Shown here piece after piece: positions 1-6,746 of a DNA stretch of 7,342 nucleotides. The DNA comes from Candidatus Zhuqueibacterota bacterium. Its GTDB lineage: Bacteria > Zhuqueibacterota > Zhuqueibacteria > Thermofontimicrobiales > Thiofontviventaceae. The position numbers were made by a program, and so were the translations under genes. Each line of letters starts with the position of its first letter. Positions within the stretch are counted from its first letter, which is position 1. Below the pieces are notes generated by a model. It did not search any database. It saw nothing but the letters and a program-made list of their open reading frames with translations, and had not been told where the DNA came from. Location: NCBI GenBank assembly GCA_014729735.1, contig WJJN01000312.1, forward strand, positions 1-7,342, written 5' to 3'.

Positions 1-195
1 GTGACGGACGCAGCGATAATCGGAAGAGCCGTTGAGGGAATTATCCTTGTTATTCGAGCCGGAAAGATATCTCAGCAAGAATTGGTCCGTGCAAAAGACG
101 TGTTGCAGCGACTTAAAGGGAACATCATTGGCACGGTATTAAATGGAGTCGACGTATCGACCGGCTATTATTCAAATTATAGTTATTACAACTAA
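1..195 (+). CDS. C-terminal fragment of a CpsD/Wzc-type tyrosine autokinase (5' end outside window)
   Basis: This is the last 64 residues of a bacterial tyrosine kinase (BY-kinase) of the polysaccharide co-polymerase type. In this family the cytoplasmic P-loop kinase autophosphorylates on a C-terminal tyrosine cluster and controls polymerisation and export of surface polysaccharide at the inner membrane. Visible support: the V-T-D-A segment at the very start, then a hydrophobic strand followed by RAGK (residues 19-22), the helix 'ELVRAKDVLQRLKG', the strand 'IIGTVLNGVD', and a tail with five tyrosines in its last nine residues (YYSNYSYYN). These match the end of the CpsD/Wzc kinase domain. 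The GTG at base 1 is almost certainly an internal valine codon. The Walker motifs and any Wzz-like domain would lie upstream and cannot be checked. The stop is 33 bases before the dehydratase start, so the two are probably co-transcribed. Confidence 0.85.
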   Translation: MTDAAIIGRAVEGIILVIRAGKISQQELVRAKDVLQRLKGNIIGTVLNGVDVSTGYYSNYSYYN

Positions 196-228
196 TGATT
201 TTCATGAATTAAGATTGGGTAATCTATC

Positions 229-2124
229 ATGTGGAAATACATCTATAAAAAAAGGAACTATCTCATAGAGATGGTTTTGGATATTTTTATATTCGGCGGC
301 TGCTACATCATCGCATATATATTGCGGCTCGATGGCGAAATTCCTCCGGAAACAATGGGTATTATGAAAACAACTGTTCCATTTGTGATTTTAGTGAGAA
401 CGCTTGTGTTTTTTAAATTAAAGGCGTTTAGCGGTCAATGGCGATATTCCAGTATTGCCGATATTGTGCTGATTGTAAAGGCAATTAGCATTGGCACGTT
501 GATTATTATTCCGGCTGTCTATTTATTCAATAGATTTGAATATGTTCCAAGGACAGTCTTTATCATAGATTGGATGTTGGTGATATTTATGGTTGGCGGC
601 GTAAGATTTTCAAGAAGGCTGCTTAAGGAGTTGCTGCTGGTAAATACGGATAATATTAAAAGGGTTCTTATCATCGGAGCAGGTGAGGTGGGTACCAGCC
701 TTATTAGCGAGATGAAATCAAACTGGGACGCGGGATATTACCCCGCTGCTTTGATAGATGACGATCCGCAGAAGATTAATCAAAGCTTTTATGGCATAAA
801 GGTACATGGAAACCGGATGAGCATTCCGCATGTTGTGGAAACATTGGGGATCGATGAAATAATCATTGCACTGCCGCATGAGAACGGCAGAAACATGAGG
901 GAAATTGTTAAACTGTGTCGGTTGACGAAGAAACCATACAAAATAGTGACGAATTCGCTTAATCCTACAGATCAAAAAAACCTGAAGAATCGCATTAGAA
1001 ATATTAACATCCAGGATTTGATTGGAAGAAGACCGATAGAAATCGATTACGGCAAAATCGAACAGTTTATCGAAGGAAAACGGGTTTTGGTGACCGGTGC
1101 TGCGGGCTCGATCGGTTCGGAACTTTGTCGGCAAATTGCATCTTTTAATCCCGAAAAACTAATTGCATTCGACCAGTCTGAAAATGGTCTTTTCTATCTG
1201 GATCGGGAGTTAATGGAAAATTTTCAGGATCTGGATTACTCGCCAGTATTGGCGGATATCACGGACTTTGAAGAAACCAGCTACATTTTCAATCAATATA
1301 AACCACACCTTGTTTTTCATGCTGCTGCTTATAAGCATGTTCCGATAATGGAATTCAATCCCATTCAGGCGATCAAGAATAACATTATCGGCACGAAAAA
1401 CGTTGTTGATATCTCGATACAGAATAATGTTCGGAAGTTCGTACTCATTTCAACGGACAAGGCGGTGAATCCAACGAATTTCATGGGCATGTCTAAAAAA
1501 ATTGCAGAACAATATGTTCAGTCACGCAACCAGGAGGGCGCTACGAAATGTGTTGCTGTAAGATTCGGAAATGTACTTGGGAGCAGTGGAAGCGTTATCC
1601 GTATATTCGAAGATCAAATCTATAAAGGCGGTCCCATAACTGTCACTCATCCCGATGTCGCCAGGTTTTTTATGACCATTCCCGAAGCCGTACAATTGGT
1701 ATTACAGGCATCCAATTTTGGGAATGGCGGCGAAATATTCGTACTGAAAATGGGAGAGCTCATCAAGATCTATGAATTAGCCAAAGAAATAATTCTGCTC
1801 GCCGGTAAAGAACCGAATGTCGACATCAAAATTGATTTCATCGGTTTGCGCCCCGGAGAAAAGGTTATCGAGGAGCTATGGGAAGATAACGAAGAATGCA
1901 AAGAAGATTATAATGAAAATTTATATATCATTAAAAATGGTGACACCACTGATTTGAAGGATTATCAGCAAAAAATCAACGAAATACTGAATTCATCAAT
2001 CAGGCACCGGAATGATTATAAAAAACTGAAATTGAAACTGGAATCGATTGCGAAATCTGTTAATAGTAATAACAACGGCAATAGTCAACAACCTGAAATA
2101 AAAAAGGCAGCAATTCTAAATTGA
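229..2124 (+). CDS. Membrane-anchored nucleotide-sugar 4,6-dehydratase (CapD/FlaA1/WbpM family)
   Basis: Likely converts a UDP-N-acetylhexosamine, probably UDP-GlcNAc, to its 4-keto-6-deoxy derivative, the first step to QuiNAc, FucNAc or bacillosamine-type sugars. The 631-residue length fits the long membrane form of the family. About four hydrophobic segments (roughly 13-33, 48-63, 78-100, 109-125) anchor it in the inner membrane. A first Rossmann fold begins at 146 (VLIIGAGEVG). The catalytic short-chain dehydrogenase domain starts at 284 with TGAAGSIG (289-296). HAAAYKHVP (364-372), STDKAVNPTN (408-417), M419-x3-K423 and RPGEK (541-545) follow. Met at 419 replaces the usual Tyr of the Tyr-x3-Lys pair, as described for WbpM-type enzymes, so it is not a defect. 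The tail after about 590 is polar and Asn/Gln-rich. ATG at 229 is used because it begins the membrane region; its Shine-Dalgarno is weak. The exact sugar substrate is inferred from the family. Confidence 0.93.
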   Translation: MWKYIYKKRNYLIEMVLDIFIFGGCYIIAYILRLDGEIPPETMGIMKTTVPFVILVRTLVFFKLKAFSGQWRYSSIADIVLIVKAISIGTLIIIPAVYLFNRFEYVPRTVFIIDWMLVIFMVGGVRFSRRLLKELLLVNTDNIKRVLIIGAGEVGTSLISEMKSNWDAGYYPAALIDDDPQKINQSFYGIKVHGNRMSIPHVVETLGIDEIIIALPHENGRNMREIVKLCRLTKKPYKIVTNSLNPTDQKNLKNRIRNINIQDLIGRRPIEIDYGKIEQFIEGKRVLVTGAAGSIGSELCRQIASFNPEKLIAFDQSENGLFYLDRELMENFQDLDYSPVLADITDFEETSYIFNQYKPHLVFHAAAYKHVPIMEFNPIQAIKNNIIGTKNVVDISIQNNVRKFVLISTDKAVNPTNFMGMSKKIAEQYVQSRNQEGATKCVAVRFGNVLGSSGSVIRIFEDQIYKGGPITVTHPDVARFFMTIPEAVQLVLQASNFGNGGEIFVLKMGELIKIYELAKEIILLAGKEPNVDIKIDFIGLRPGEKVIEELWEDNEECKEDYNENLYIIKNGDTTDLKDYQQKINEILNSSIRHRNDYKKLKLKLESIAKSVNSNNNGNSQQPEIKKAAILN

Positions 2125-2126
2125 AT

Positions 2127-2157
2127 AAACAGCATGATACCCTGTTTCTTTTTATTT
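2127..2157 (+). terminator. Weak terminator-like hairpin after the dehydratase gene
   Basis: A 6-bp perfect stem, aaacag (2127-2132) with ctgttt (2142-2147), closes a 9-base loop and is followed by a T-rich run (ctttttattt). It lies three bases after the stop codon. The stem is short and AT-rich, so termination would be leaky at best. A leaky terminator would make sense if the antiterminator encoded next acts on this locus, but that is inference. Confidence 0.35.
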
Positions 2158-2303
2158 CATGTTTGGTTATCAGCTTTTTGATTGCGCGTTAAAATGCAGA
2201 TATGCAGGCGGCGCGTTTTATCGCATTGTAAAAATAATACCAAATAACATTTTAATCCGGGAAACCGGAAGCACTCATTTTAAATAATCGGTCTTAATAG
2301 AAA

Positions 2304-2332
2304 TTGAGATCAACTAAATAAATAACTATACC
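2304..2332 (+). promoter_or_regulatory. Candidate sigma-70-like promoter for the NusG-paralogue gene
   Basis: TTGAGA (2304-2309; 5 of 6 to TTGACA) is followed after 17 bases by TATACC (2327-2332; 4 of 6 to TATAAT). A transcript would start near 2339, about 50 bases before the start codon. The region is AT-rich, so chance matches are likely, and promoter rules in FCB bacteria can differ from the sigma-70 consensus. The 265-base gap does suggest that an independent promoter sits somewhere here. Confidence 0.3.
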
Positions 2333-2357
2333 TCGTAGGTTATAAATGTAACTGAAA

Positions 2358-2378
2358 GGGCGGAGCTGTATCGTTCCG
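2358..2378 (+). promoter_or_regulatory. ops-like / purine-rich element in the antiterminator leader
   Basis: The sequence ggcggagctg (2359-2368) resembles the enterobacterial ops element GGCGGTAGCGTG used by RfaH, but only with gaps in the alignment. A small inverted repeat overlaps it: cggag (2361-2365) can pair with ttccg (2374-2378), four Watson-Crick pairs plus one G-T, around an 8-base loop. It lies 12-32 bases before the start codon of a NusG paralogue, where a recruitment or autoregulatory site would be plausible. The simpler reading is a displaced purine-rich ribosome-binding region (aaagggcggag). Confidence 0.25.
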
Positions 2379-2389
2379 ATAATTTTAGT

Positions 2390-2980
2390 ATGGATAAATA
2401 CTTATCATACATTCCTGACAATATCGACCGCAACAGAACAGAGCTGTGGTATGCGGTCTACGTACGTTCGCGACACGAGAAGAAGGTGGCAACTGAGTTC
2501 AGACAGCGAAATATTCAACATTTCCTGCCTCTTATTCCCAGGCTGCATCAATGGAAAGACCGAAAAAAATACGTTGACATGCCTATATTTCCGGGTTATG
2601 TTTTCGTACGCATGAGACTGGCAGATCGCCTGAAAATATTGTCCGTTCAGGGTGTAGCATGGATTATCAGTTTTCGGAACATGCCGGCACCGATACCGGA
2701 ATCACAAGTAGAGAATGTCCGTCGGGCACTGACAATGCCGGAGCTTATAAGACCGGCGGAATATCTAAACGAAGGTGATCCTGTGAAGATTATTCACGGA
2801 CCCTTCCGTGGTGTAACAGGAAAATTAATTAAGAAACACGGCGAACACCAGTTATTAGTCTCAATAGATCTCATTAAGCAGGCAGTTTCGCTGAAAATTG
2901 ATAGCAGTTGGCTTAAACCGGCAAAAGAATTTTCGGCATACGATAATAAGCGAGAAATAAGAGCTGTTAGCAGCCCGTAA
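2390..2980 (+). CDS. NusG-paralogue transcription antiterminator (UpxY/RfaH type)
   Basis: Specialised NusG paralogue that probably binds RNA polymerase and promotes read-through of the polysaccharide operon, as UpxY does in Bacteroides capsule loci and RfaH in enterobacteria. The NGN domain covers about residues 18-115, with WYAVYVRSRHEKKV (20-33) and the signature FPGYVFVR (67-74). A KOW domain follows at about 126-160 (EGDPVKIIHGPFRGVTGKL). At 196 residues it is near the usual length for this group. A housekeeping NusG is unlikely given the neighbours: it sits in a polysaccharide locus rather than beside secE and ribosomal protein genes. ATG 2390 is the only plausible start: the frame is closed upstream by a TAG at 2336, with no ATG, GTG or TTG codon starting a better frame between. 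No good Shine-Dalgarno sits at the normal distance; the purine run aaagggcggag lies about 25 bases upstream. The N-terminal 17 residues before the NGN domain are polar. Confidence 0.9.
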   Translation: MDKYLSYIPDNIDRNRTELWYAVYVRSRHEKKVATEFRQRNIQHFLPLIPRLHQWKDRKKYVDMPIFPGYVFVRMRLADRLKILSVQGVAWIISFRNMPAPIPESQVENVRRALTMPELIRPAEYLNEGDPVKIIHGPFRGVTGKLIKKHGEHQLLVSIDLIKQAVSLKIDSSWLKPAKEFSAYDNKREIRAVSSP

Positions 2981-2990
2981 TAGACGACCG

Positions 2991-3021
2991 GATTTCCAAA
3001 GTTTTCGGTGGTTCGGAAATC
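2991..3021 (+). repeat. Inverted repeat between the antiterminator and receptor genes
   Basis: gatttcc (2991-2997) and ggaaatc (3015-3021) form a perfect 7-bp stem with a 17-base loop, starting ten bases after the antiterminator stop codon. No T-run follows, so it is not a classic intrinsic terminator. It could be an attenuator, an RNA-stability structure, a protein site, or chance. Confidence 0.35.
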
Positions 3022-3058
3022 TTAACTATCGTATGTGCTGTACAATGAATATCACATA

Positions 3059-5476
3059 ATGAAACTTTATATACTACCTTTATATATATTTTTTATTTTC
3101 ACAGCTCTTCCGGTTTCCTCGCAACAGATATCCAAAATTCAGGGAAGTATATTTGATCGGCAAACCCAAAATCCAATACCCTTTGTGAATGTATCGATCT
3201 CCGGCAGCAATCTCGGCACGACAACAAACCCGGAAGGAATATTCCAATTAACATTGCCTGCGGGTAGCTATCAATTCGTTTTTTCGATGATTGGTTATAA
3301 GACTTATAAAGAAGATGTTACTTTTGCTGAAGGTGAAAATGTAAATTTAAGTATCGAGCTTTCTCCGACTGTAATTTATCTACCGGGGGTTACGATTATC
3401 GCTGGTAAAACGAAAAAACAAAGACAGCAGGAAAGCATCAGCAGCATATCTTTTGAAACGCAAAAAGTGAGAGATCTCCCCTTCTCCCTGAACGATGTAA
3501 ACAGGGCGCTGAAAACGTTGCCTGGCATTTCATCGAATAATGAAAAAAGCAGCGAATTTAATGTTCGCGGCGGAAGCTTCGAAGAGAATCTCGTGCTGGT
3601 CGATGGCGTAACCATCTACCGCCCATTCCATTTAAAGGAATTGCCCAACGCCAGCATAAGCATGATCAATATGGCATTAATGAAAAGAGTAAATCTTATT
3701 ACCGGCGGATTTCCCGCTAAATACGGAGATAAGATGTCTTCTGTGCTGGAAATCGATTACCGCAATGGAAATGCCGATGAGTTTCAAAGTCAAATCGAAA
3801 TCGGAGCGATAAATACAAATGTGATTCTCGAAGGTCCGGTGGCAGATGAATTTTCGTGGATCGTTGGGTTCAATAAAAGCTATTTCGAACCTTCATTCAG
3901 GTTAATCAACGAGTATTTCCCTGATTTGCTGGAAAGCATTCATGGCACGCCACGATTCTATGATATACAGGGAAAGCTAAATTATCAATTCAATCCAAGC
4001 CACGACGTATCTCTGGTATTTTTGAACGCCGGAGATGACTATAACGAGGAGCCTGTTTTTCAAACTGAAAATTATACCCGTAATATAAATGCCTATCGTT
4101 CGGAAATGACCACAGAAGGCACGTCGAATTTTGATTCAAATTTCAGAAGCTCTCTGGCAGCACTTCAATTTTCAAACTGGTTCACAAATTCGCTGTATTC
4201 CAAAACCACACTTTCGTACTATGATGAACTTGAAGATATCGACATCCGCTCGGAAAATAACACACGGAATGAATTTTACGTCGCAGAAACGAACGAATAC
4301 AGGGGTTTTAGCAATTATAACAACATTGATATTTATCGCCTAATACTGGATGTGAAAACGACTGAGATTAAGAGCGATCTGATTTTTAAAACAACGCCCT
4401 ATCAGGAGCTTGAAACCGGCTTCTATTTTCAAAATATCACTTATCTATACCGACTGGATGACTTGTCCGAGCGTATTGCATTTTACAATCTTCCAAATTA
4501 TCCGGATACGGCTGATATTGACACACTGTTTTATGATGACAATTATAACGACACAGTTTCGCTGGAGTCACATACGTACAAACTTGGCGGCTATTTACAA
4601 AACAACTGGCAAATCAGTAATTCAATTTTCATTAATACGGGCTTGAGATGTGATTATCTTGATTTCAATAAAAATCTGAATTTTTCGCCAAGGATTTCAT
4701 TTTCATATGCTTTTAAAAACGAAGCGATATTGAAATTCGCATGGGGTATTTATTATCAATCCCCCCTTTATCATGAATTTAAATATCAGCATGCAGGTTC
4801 GAATAACACTCAAAATCAAAAAGCAATTCATTATATAACAAGCTATCAACAAAACATTACAGATTTGTTTCAAGTAAAAGTAGATTTTTATTATAAAGAT
4901 TATAAAGATCTGATTCCTTATTACATCCGAAAAGGGTATAAATTATCGACGCAGGAAAATAGTGCAGTCGGTTATGCAAGAGGATTCGATTTACAATTTA
5001 AGTACAATATTAATAATTTATCAGGTTGGCTTAGTTACGGATTTTTAGTTGCAGAAGAGAATATTGAACATGATGATATTGGCTATTACCCGCGAGCTAC
5101 GAACCAGCGCCATAGCCTGGCAATGGTTGTCGACTGGAACATTAGTGACAATTGGAGAATTTATGGAAAATTTCTATATGGCAGCGGTTTTCCATTCACT
5201 CCAATCACCTTTGATTTGAAATCACAAAGATTTGTTGATGGTGAAATTAATTCCGAATATCTGCCCGAGTACAAACGGGTCGATTTGCGGGTCTCGCGCT
5301 ATTTCAATTTCGATTGGGGTGATTGCAGCATCTATTTTGAGGTTATCAATGTATTGAATAACTCGAATATTTTCTCATATCAGGAATATGGTTTTGACGA
5401 ATATGGCAATATTACAAGAGAAGCAAAAAAGTTATTACCCATTACTCCGAACATGGGCTTTAAAATCATGCTATAG
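3059..5476 (+). CDS. TonB-dependent outer-membrane receptor with carboxypeptidase-regulatory-like N-terminal domain
   Basis: Outer-membrane beta-barrel transporter, powered through TonB, of the FCB type. The substrate is unknown. The frame opens at GTG 3035, but ATG 3059 is preferred because it directly begins a signal peptide (MKLYILPLYI then FFIFTALPVS, with cleavage near residue 22), giving 805 residues. A CarboxypepD_reg-like beta-sandwich spans about 27-105 (IQGSIFDRQT, PFVNVSISGSNLGTTTNPEG, SMIGYKTY). A linker, LPGVTIIAGKT (108-118), precedes the plug (about 125-235), which contains FNVRGGSFEENLVLVDGV (167-184) and ITGGFPAKYGDKMSSVLEI (214-232). The remainder is barrel-like, with alternating strands and long Asn/Asp/Tyr-rich loops, one holding six Asp in residues 483-498. 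It ends in FKIML, without the usual terminal aromatic residue. No SusD-like partner is present, so a SusC role is unlikely. A 39-base gap links it to the next gene. No clear Shine-Dalgarno is seen. Confidence 0.92.
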   Translation: MKLYILPLYIFFIFTALPVSSQQISKIQGSIFDRQTQNPIPFVNVSISGSNLGTTTNPEGIFQLTLPAGSYQFVFSMIGYKTYKEDVTFAEGENVNLSIELSPTVIYLPGVTIIAGKTKKQRQQESISSISFETQKVRDLPFSLNDVNRALKTLPGISSNNEKSSEFNVRGGSFEENLVLVDGVTIYRPFHLKELPNASISMINMALMKRVNLITGGFPAKYGDKMSSVLEIDYRNGNADEFQSQIEIGAINTNVILEGPVADEFSWIVGFNKSYFEPSFRLINEYFPDLLESIHGTPRFYDIQGKLNYQFNPSHDVSLVFLNAGDDYNEEPVFQTENYTRNINAYRSEMTTEGTSNFDSNFRSSLAALQFSNWFTNSLYSKTTLSYYDELEDIDIRSENNTRNEFYVAETNEYRGFSNYNNIDIYRLILDVKTTEIKSDLIFKTTPYQELETGFYFQNITYLYRLDDLSERIAFYNLPNYPDTADIDTLFYDDNYNDTVSLESHTYKLGGYLQNNWQISNSIFINTGLRCDYLDFNKNLNFSPRISFSYAFKNEAILKFAWGIYYQSPLYHEFKYQHAGSNNTQNQKAIHYITSYQQNITDLFQVKVDFYYKDYKDLIPYYIRKGYKLSTQENSAVGYARGFDLQFKYNINNLSGWLSYGFLVAEENIEHDDIGYYPRATNQRHSLAMVVDWNISDNWRIYGKFLYGSGFPFTPITFDLKSQRFVDGEINSEYLPEYKRVDLRVSRYFNFDWGDCSIYFEVINVLNNSNIFSYQEYGFDEYGNITREAKKLLPITPNMGFKIML

Positions 5477-5505
5477 CCAGCATCTTTTAATTTATCTGAA
5501 AAAAT

Positions 5506-5510
5506 GGAGG
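5506..5510 (+). promoter_or_regulatory. Strong Shine-Dalgarno that sets the start at 5516
   Basis: ggagg (5506-5510) lies five bases before ATG 5516. It overlaps an earlier in-frame ATG (5504), which therefore cannot be served by it. The start at 5516 also leads straight into a signal peptide. This is the clearest ribosome-binding site in the window. Confidence 0.8.
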
Positions 5511-5515
5511 TTCCA

Positions 5516-6691
5516 ATGAAAAATACATTGGTATTCACAATTTTTATGCTGCTGTTGTCATCCTTTCTTATTTATGATAATGGCATCGCACAGCGTCCGA
5601 TTTTAATTTCAACGGACGAAATCCCTTCCACGATCGGCACAACTTGGACAACGATCAACGATACAACAGAAAGCGTCATCGTTGACGTAGGTTCTGCCGG
5701 GGCAAATCAGAGCTGGAATTTTACGGAATCGATCGAAGGTATTGAAATAAGACAGACAATCGTACCGTTGGAATCAACACCGTTCGATACTAATTTCCCG
5801 GAATCGAATTTTGTCATGAAATACGAAGGCGGATTATTGGATTTGATCTATAGTGATGTGTTTCCTCAAATAAAAGGTGATGTTTATTTTTTCCAGGAGT
5901 TAACGGATTCAGCGGTATTTCTGGTCGGTACAGGATTCAAATCACCGTTTATTACGGGCAGTGCGCATTTTAAGCCGCCAAACGCAATCTTGAATTTCAT
6001 TCCGACACAATACAATGATGAATGGGCGACCAAATCAATTTTTACAATTGCAAAAGACACAACCATATTAGGAGTATCCGGAGAATTTAAATTAACAGTC
6101 AATGACAGTGCATATTCGATCATCGATGCCTGGGGTACTATTACTTTGCCAATGGGTGAATTTGCATGCCTGAGAATGAAAAGCTATGTAACCATGGACG
6201 AAAAGGTGACATTCAATGATACACCGGTGGCAACAAAAAAAGCACGTGTGATAAACTATAACTGGCTTGCTGAAGACTACGGCATCGTTATGCGGGTTAC
6301 CAGTCACACCGGAGAGGATGATGACAACTTCAACGATGCCCGGCTTTATTCCAGAATGCAGACCTTTATCAGCGGCACATCGGATGTGGTGCAGCAAGAT
6401 TCCGAATCTCCGGAAAATTTCAGGCTGCATCAGAATTATCCCAATCCATTCAATCCATCGACAACGATCAATTTTGAACTGGATACCGCGGGTCTCGTGA
6501 GTCTGAAAGTTTTCAATCTGCTAGGAAATGAGATCGCGACACTGGTTGATGAGCAAAAAGAAGCAGGGCATTTCACGGCTTCCTGGGACGGAAGAGATGC
6601 AAGCGGACAGAACGTTTCGTCCGGGGTTTATCTGTACAGAATTCAGATTGGCAATAAAGTAGATAACCGAAAAATGTTATTGTTGAGATAA
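5516..6691 (+). CDS. Secreted protein with C-terminal T9SS type A sorting domain
   Basis: Predicted cargo of the type IX secretion system, exported by Sec and then moved across the outer membrane to be released or surface-attached. It has 391 residues from ATG 5516 (Shine-Dalgarno ggagg). A signal peptide covers about 1-25 (MKNTLVFTIF onward, ending near GIAQ). Residues 28-290 are beta-rich, with no catalytic motif I recognise, and contain one cysteine (C218). The C-terminal domain, about 299-391, is a typical sorting domain: NYPNPFNPSTTINFEL (307-322), VSLKVFNLLGNEIATLV (328-344), W357DGRDASG, SSGVYLYRI (368-376) and a final basic/hydrophobic KMLLLR. The domain resembles the FlgD Ig-like fold. 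The body's function is unknown. It follows the receptor by 39 bases, suggesting one transcript and perhaps a shared surface role. Confidence 0.88.
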   Translation: MKNTLVFTIFMLLLSSFLIYDNGIAQRPILISTDEIPSTIGTTWTTINDTTESVIVDVGSAGANQSWNFTESIEGIEIRQTIVPLESTPFDTNFPESNFVMKYEGGLLDLIYSDVFPQIKGDVYFFQELTDSAVFLVGTGFKSPFITGSAHFKPPNAILNFIPTQYNDEWATKSIFTIAKDTTILGVSGEFKLTVNDSAYSIIDAWGTITLPMGEFACLRMKSYVTMDEKVTFNDTPVATKKARVINYNWLAEDYGIVMRVTSHTGEDDDNFNDARLYSRMQTFISGTSDVVQQDSESPENFRLHQNYPNPFNPSTTINFELDTAGLVSLKVFNLLGNEIATLVDEQKEAGHFTASWDGRDASGQNVSSGVYLYRIQIGNKVDNRKMLLLR

Positions 6692-6746
6692 ATGATATCC
6701 GGGCTAACAGCTTTAAGTTACCAGGCGAAAAACAGACCACTTCTTG

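Noticed and set aside
718..1134. Minus-strand open frame of 138 codons
   Set aside because: It lies wholly inside the well-supported dehydratase gene, its translation has no family-like motifs, and it has no plausible upstream signals.
2178..2227. Imperfect repeats (gcgcgtt twice; aatgc/gcatt) in the 2125-2389 gap
   Set aside because: The repeats are short, with mismatched flanks, and do not build a convincing stem, operator or mobile-element end.
2346..2351. Minimal ATG-TAA start-stop unit preceded by gtagg, upstream of the antiterminator
   Set aside because: A six-base match in an AT-rich leader is expected by chance, and nothing else supports regulation by a start-stop element.
3041..3046. 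TACAAT as a -10 box for the receptor gene
   Set aside because: No acceptable -35 sequence is found 16-18 bases upstream.
3035..3058. GTG 3035 as the receptor start
   Set aside because: It would add eight polar residues ahead of an otherwise ideal signal peptide that starts at ATG 3059, and no Shine-Dalgarno supports it.
5504..5515. ATG 5504 as the T9SS protein start
   Set aside because: The strong ggagg overlaps this codon and is correctly spaced for ATG 5516 instead.
5884..6430. Two minus-strand open frames opposite the T9SS gene
   Set aside because: They are antisense to a gene with clear protein-level signatures and their products look like random composition (Cys- and His-rich, no domain).
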